NCBI GenBank assembly: GCA_049297695.1
Contig: JBAQUT010000055.1
Span: forward strand, 1 to 6,280
Source: JACKLD01 sp049297695
Lineage (GTDB): Bacteria; Pseudomonadota; Alphaproteobacteria; UBA2136; UBA6156
Length of the DNA: 6,280 nt
Direction: 5' to 3'
Under the pieces are notes generated by a model. The model did not search any database, was not told the origin of the DNA, and saw only the letters and a program-made list of their open reading frames with translations. Shown here one piece after another: positions 4,870 to 6,280 of this stretch. Position 1 is the first letter of the stretch; each line of letters begins with the position of its first letter. The translations under genes were made by a program, and so were the position numbers.

Positions 4870-6047
4870 CGGTGTTTATTTTTAACGATCGTTTCAGTGC
4901 AAATTTGGGCGATGGTTTGCTAGCGGAATCGCTGGAGCATCACCTTCAGCAGGCGTTGCCGAACATGCGGGTATGTACGCTGGATGTGGATGGTAAAACG
5001 GGCTACGCCACATTGGGGTATGGGGCTGTTGAAGGATGGAAAAAATATATCTGGATGCCAGTATGGATGCGGCGGGCTGTGCGGTGCAAACGGGCGTACA
5101 AACGCCTTCAAAACCATATTGCCCAAAAAACTGCCCAAGTAGGGAACCCCACGGCGTTTGTGGTGGGTGGAGGGCATTTGATAACCGCTACGTCGGATTA
5201 CTTCCCCATCCGCTTGCTGGCGATAATGGACTATGCCACGGCCCGTAACATTCCTGTCTTCATTCATGCTGTAGGAGTAAGCCACCCCAGCACGTGGGGT
5301 GCTGGCGATGCCAGCATGTTGCGTCAAGCGTTGATGAACCGCCCGTGTTTGAGGCGGGTAGCGGTGCGGGATGCCCCATCCCAAACCTTGTGGAATGATA
5401 CGTTTGGAACGCCCCTTTCCATGCTGGCCAAAGACCCTGGATTGGTGGGAGATGTGGTGGTGGCTGGTGCGCCCGCCAACACCATGCTTCGGCGTATTGG
5501 TTTGGGGGTTATGCAACCCAAAGTGGTGGCGGATATCATGAAAAATACTTCACCTCTGGACGCCGCGTTTTACCACGGTGTGGCCCGTGGTTTGGTGGAA
5601 CAAGGGTTATCGCCTTACCTGTTTACCAACGGCGATGGTGCGGATGAAGCGTTTTTAAGCCATGTGATGCAAACCCTACCTGCCGATATGAAAGGTAAAG
5701 TTCAGCAAGCCCCTATGCCCCGAACACCCGTCGAACTGTTAACAATCATACGCTCATGCACCGCCATAGTTGCCCAGCGGTTGCATGCCAACATTGCCGC
5801 ATGGTCTCTGAACATCCCCCATGTTGGGTTGGGGTGGGACCCGAAACTTTTGAGTTTTTTCAAGCTGACGGAACGGGAGGCCTGTTTTGTGCCCGCAGAG
5901 GGTTGTTCGGTCGCCCATGTTGTGGATATTGCCCTCAACGCATTGAAAACCCCTTTGGATACCACCGTAACCCACGCCTTACGCCACCAAACCGTGCAGG
6001 ATGTCAAAAGTTTAGCGCACGAGATACAATCCATCATAAAACCTTAG
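4866..6047 (+). CDS. Polysaccharide pyruvyl transferase family protein
   Basis: Predicted to transfer pyruvate from phosphoenolpyruvate onto a sugar, forming an acidic ketal on a surface polysaccharide or its lipid-linked precursor. This is the WcaK/CsaB-like family. Residues 13-23 (NLGDGLLAESL) match the N-terminal 'N-x-GD' signature. VVGGGHL (99-105) is the usual central glycine motif. AVRDAPS (166-172) supplies the conserved Arg168. RLHANIAAWSL (305-315) supplies the Arg-Leu-His triad associated with catalysis in characterised members. Length (393) is normal. The start overlaps the glycosyltransferase stop as ATGA (4866-4869), so the two are probably co-translated. Some members of the family act in sulfur-signalling or cell-wall anchoring rather than polysaccharide, but the neighbouring flippase and GT4 favour glycan modification. 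No clear terminator follows, so transcription may continue. Confidence 0.88.
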   Translation: MTVFIFNDRFSANLGDGLLAESLEHHLQQALPNMRVCTLDVDGKTGYATLGYGAVEGWKKYIWMPVWMRRAVRCKRAYKRLQNHIAQKTAQVGNPTAFVVGGGHLITATSDYFPIRLLAIMDYATARNIPVFIHAVGVSHPSTWGAGDASMLRQALMNRPCLRRVAVRDAPSQTLWNDTFGTPLSMLAKDPGLVGDVVVAGAPANTMLRRIGLGVMQPKVVADIMKNTSPLDAAFYHGVARGLVEQGLSPYLFTNGDGADEAFLSHVMQTLPADMKGKVQQAPMPRTPVELLTIIRSCTAIVAQRLHANIAAWSLNIPHVGLGWDPKLLSFFKLTEREACFVPAEGCSVAHVVDIALNALKTPLDTTVTHALRHQTVQDVKSLAHEIQSIIKP

Positions 6048-6107
6048 TTTGGCCTTGAAACTTTGAGCAGCCAATCCCATGTGGATATGGACTAAGGAGA
6101 TACGCCC

Positions 6108-6269
6108 ATGAACACGCCTGCCCCCGCCCAAACCCAGCCATAACTTGCGCCAGCAAAACCTGTTCCAGAGAAAACGCCTGTTCAAGGTGCGGTAACGGGA
6201 GGCCCTGTGACAACACCCCAAGACCCTAGCGCCAGCTTCTGGGGCGGCCCCGTATCGTTAGACCGCTAA
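6108..6269 (+). pseudogene. Small Pro/Ala-rich ORF interrupted by an in-frame TAA
   Basis: A strong ribosome binding site AAGGAG (6094-6099) sits eight bases before ATG 6108. The frame reads MNTPAPAQTQP, then TAA at 6141-6143, then continues LAPAKPVPEKTPVQGAVTGG and ends SFWGGPVSLDR before a second TAA (6267-6269). Composition is the same on both sides of the first stop: Pro, Ala, Thr and Gln rich, hydrophilic, with no membrane segment. CAA to TAA is a single transition and would give Gln in a Gln-rich context, so a nonsense mutation or a base-calling error is the simplest explanation. A GTG at 6207 could restart a 20-residue piece. I do not recognise the family. It lies 60 bases after the pyruvyl transferase, so it may belong to that operon or to a following unit. 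Alternatively only the 11-residue peptide is made. Confidence 0.4.
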
Positions 6270-6280
6270 AGCGTGTAAGG

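Noticed and set aside
4920..5516. 198-codon open frame on the minus strand
   Set aside because: It mirrors the pyruvyl transferase gene, whose family motifs are clear in the forward frame; composition is His/Pro/Arg-rich as expected for a shadow.
6141..6143. TAA read as a sense codon (alternative genetic code)
   Set aside because: The gene at 1407-2267 ends with TAA at a natural C-terminus, and the other genes use standard stops, so a single nonsense change or error is simpler.

Overview
The window looks like a junction between accessory DNA and a cell-surface polysaccharide locus of a Gram-negative bacterium, most likely a member of the Pseudomonadota. That placement rests on gene types, an apparent periplasmic domain and ordinary bacterial signals; the genus cannot be read from the sequence. 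All recognised genes are on the + strand. No insertion sequence, CRISPR array, intact tRNA or rRNA is visible.

Left part (1-2267). The first gene encodes a fusion of an Xre-type DNA-binding domain with an ImmA/IrrE metallopeptidase, typical of phage, mobile-element and stress-response regulators. Next comes a 245-base gap holding a strongly folded RNA-like element: long-range helices join 1229-1250 to 1335-1356 around two inner hairpins. A separate perfect hairpin and an anti-Shine-Dalgarno stretch follow, just before the second gene. That gene encodes a four-helix membrane protein with a C-terminal domain, predicted periplasmic, of a type I know only from short uncharacterised secreted and phage-associated proteins.

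Intergenic stretch (2268-2611, 344 bases). It is not empty. In order it holds a likely terminator, three tandem 11-bp repeats in helical phase, a 7+7 inverted repeat around a -10-like box, a possible 16-codon ORF, a pair of near-identical 11-mers, an extended -10 promoter, and about 19 bases resembling the 3' end of a tRNA-Gln gene, CCA included. The last suggests an integration scar. By eye, base composition shifts near here, from AT-richer on the left to G/T-rich on the right.

Right part (2612-6047). Three genes overlap by ATGA: a Wzx/MATE-like polysaccharide flippase, a GT4 glycosyltransferase and a polysaccharide pyruvyl transferase. Together they would extend a lipid-linked glycan, add acidic pyruvate ketals and move the unit across the inner membrane for a capsule, exopolysaccharide or O-antigen-like polymer. 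The rest of the pathway must lie elsewhere, probably downstream.

Right edge (6048-6280). A small Pro/Ala-rich ORF with a strong ribosome binding site is interrupted by one in-frame TAA at codon 12, after which the frame stays open for 41 codons.

The most novel candidate is the structured leader and possible RNA switch at 1229-1398 controlling the unknown membrane protein. The dense operator-like region at 2345-2556 is second.
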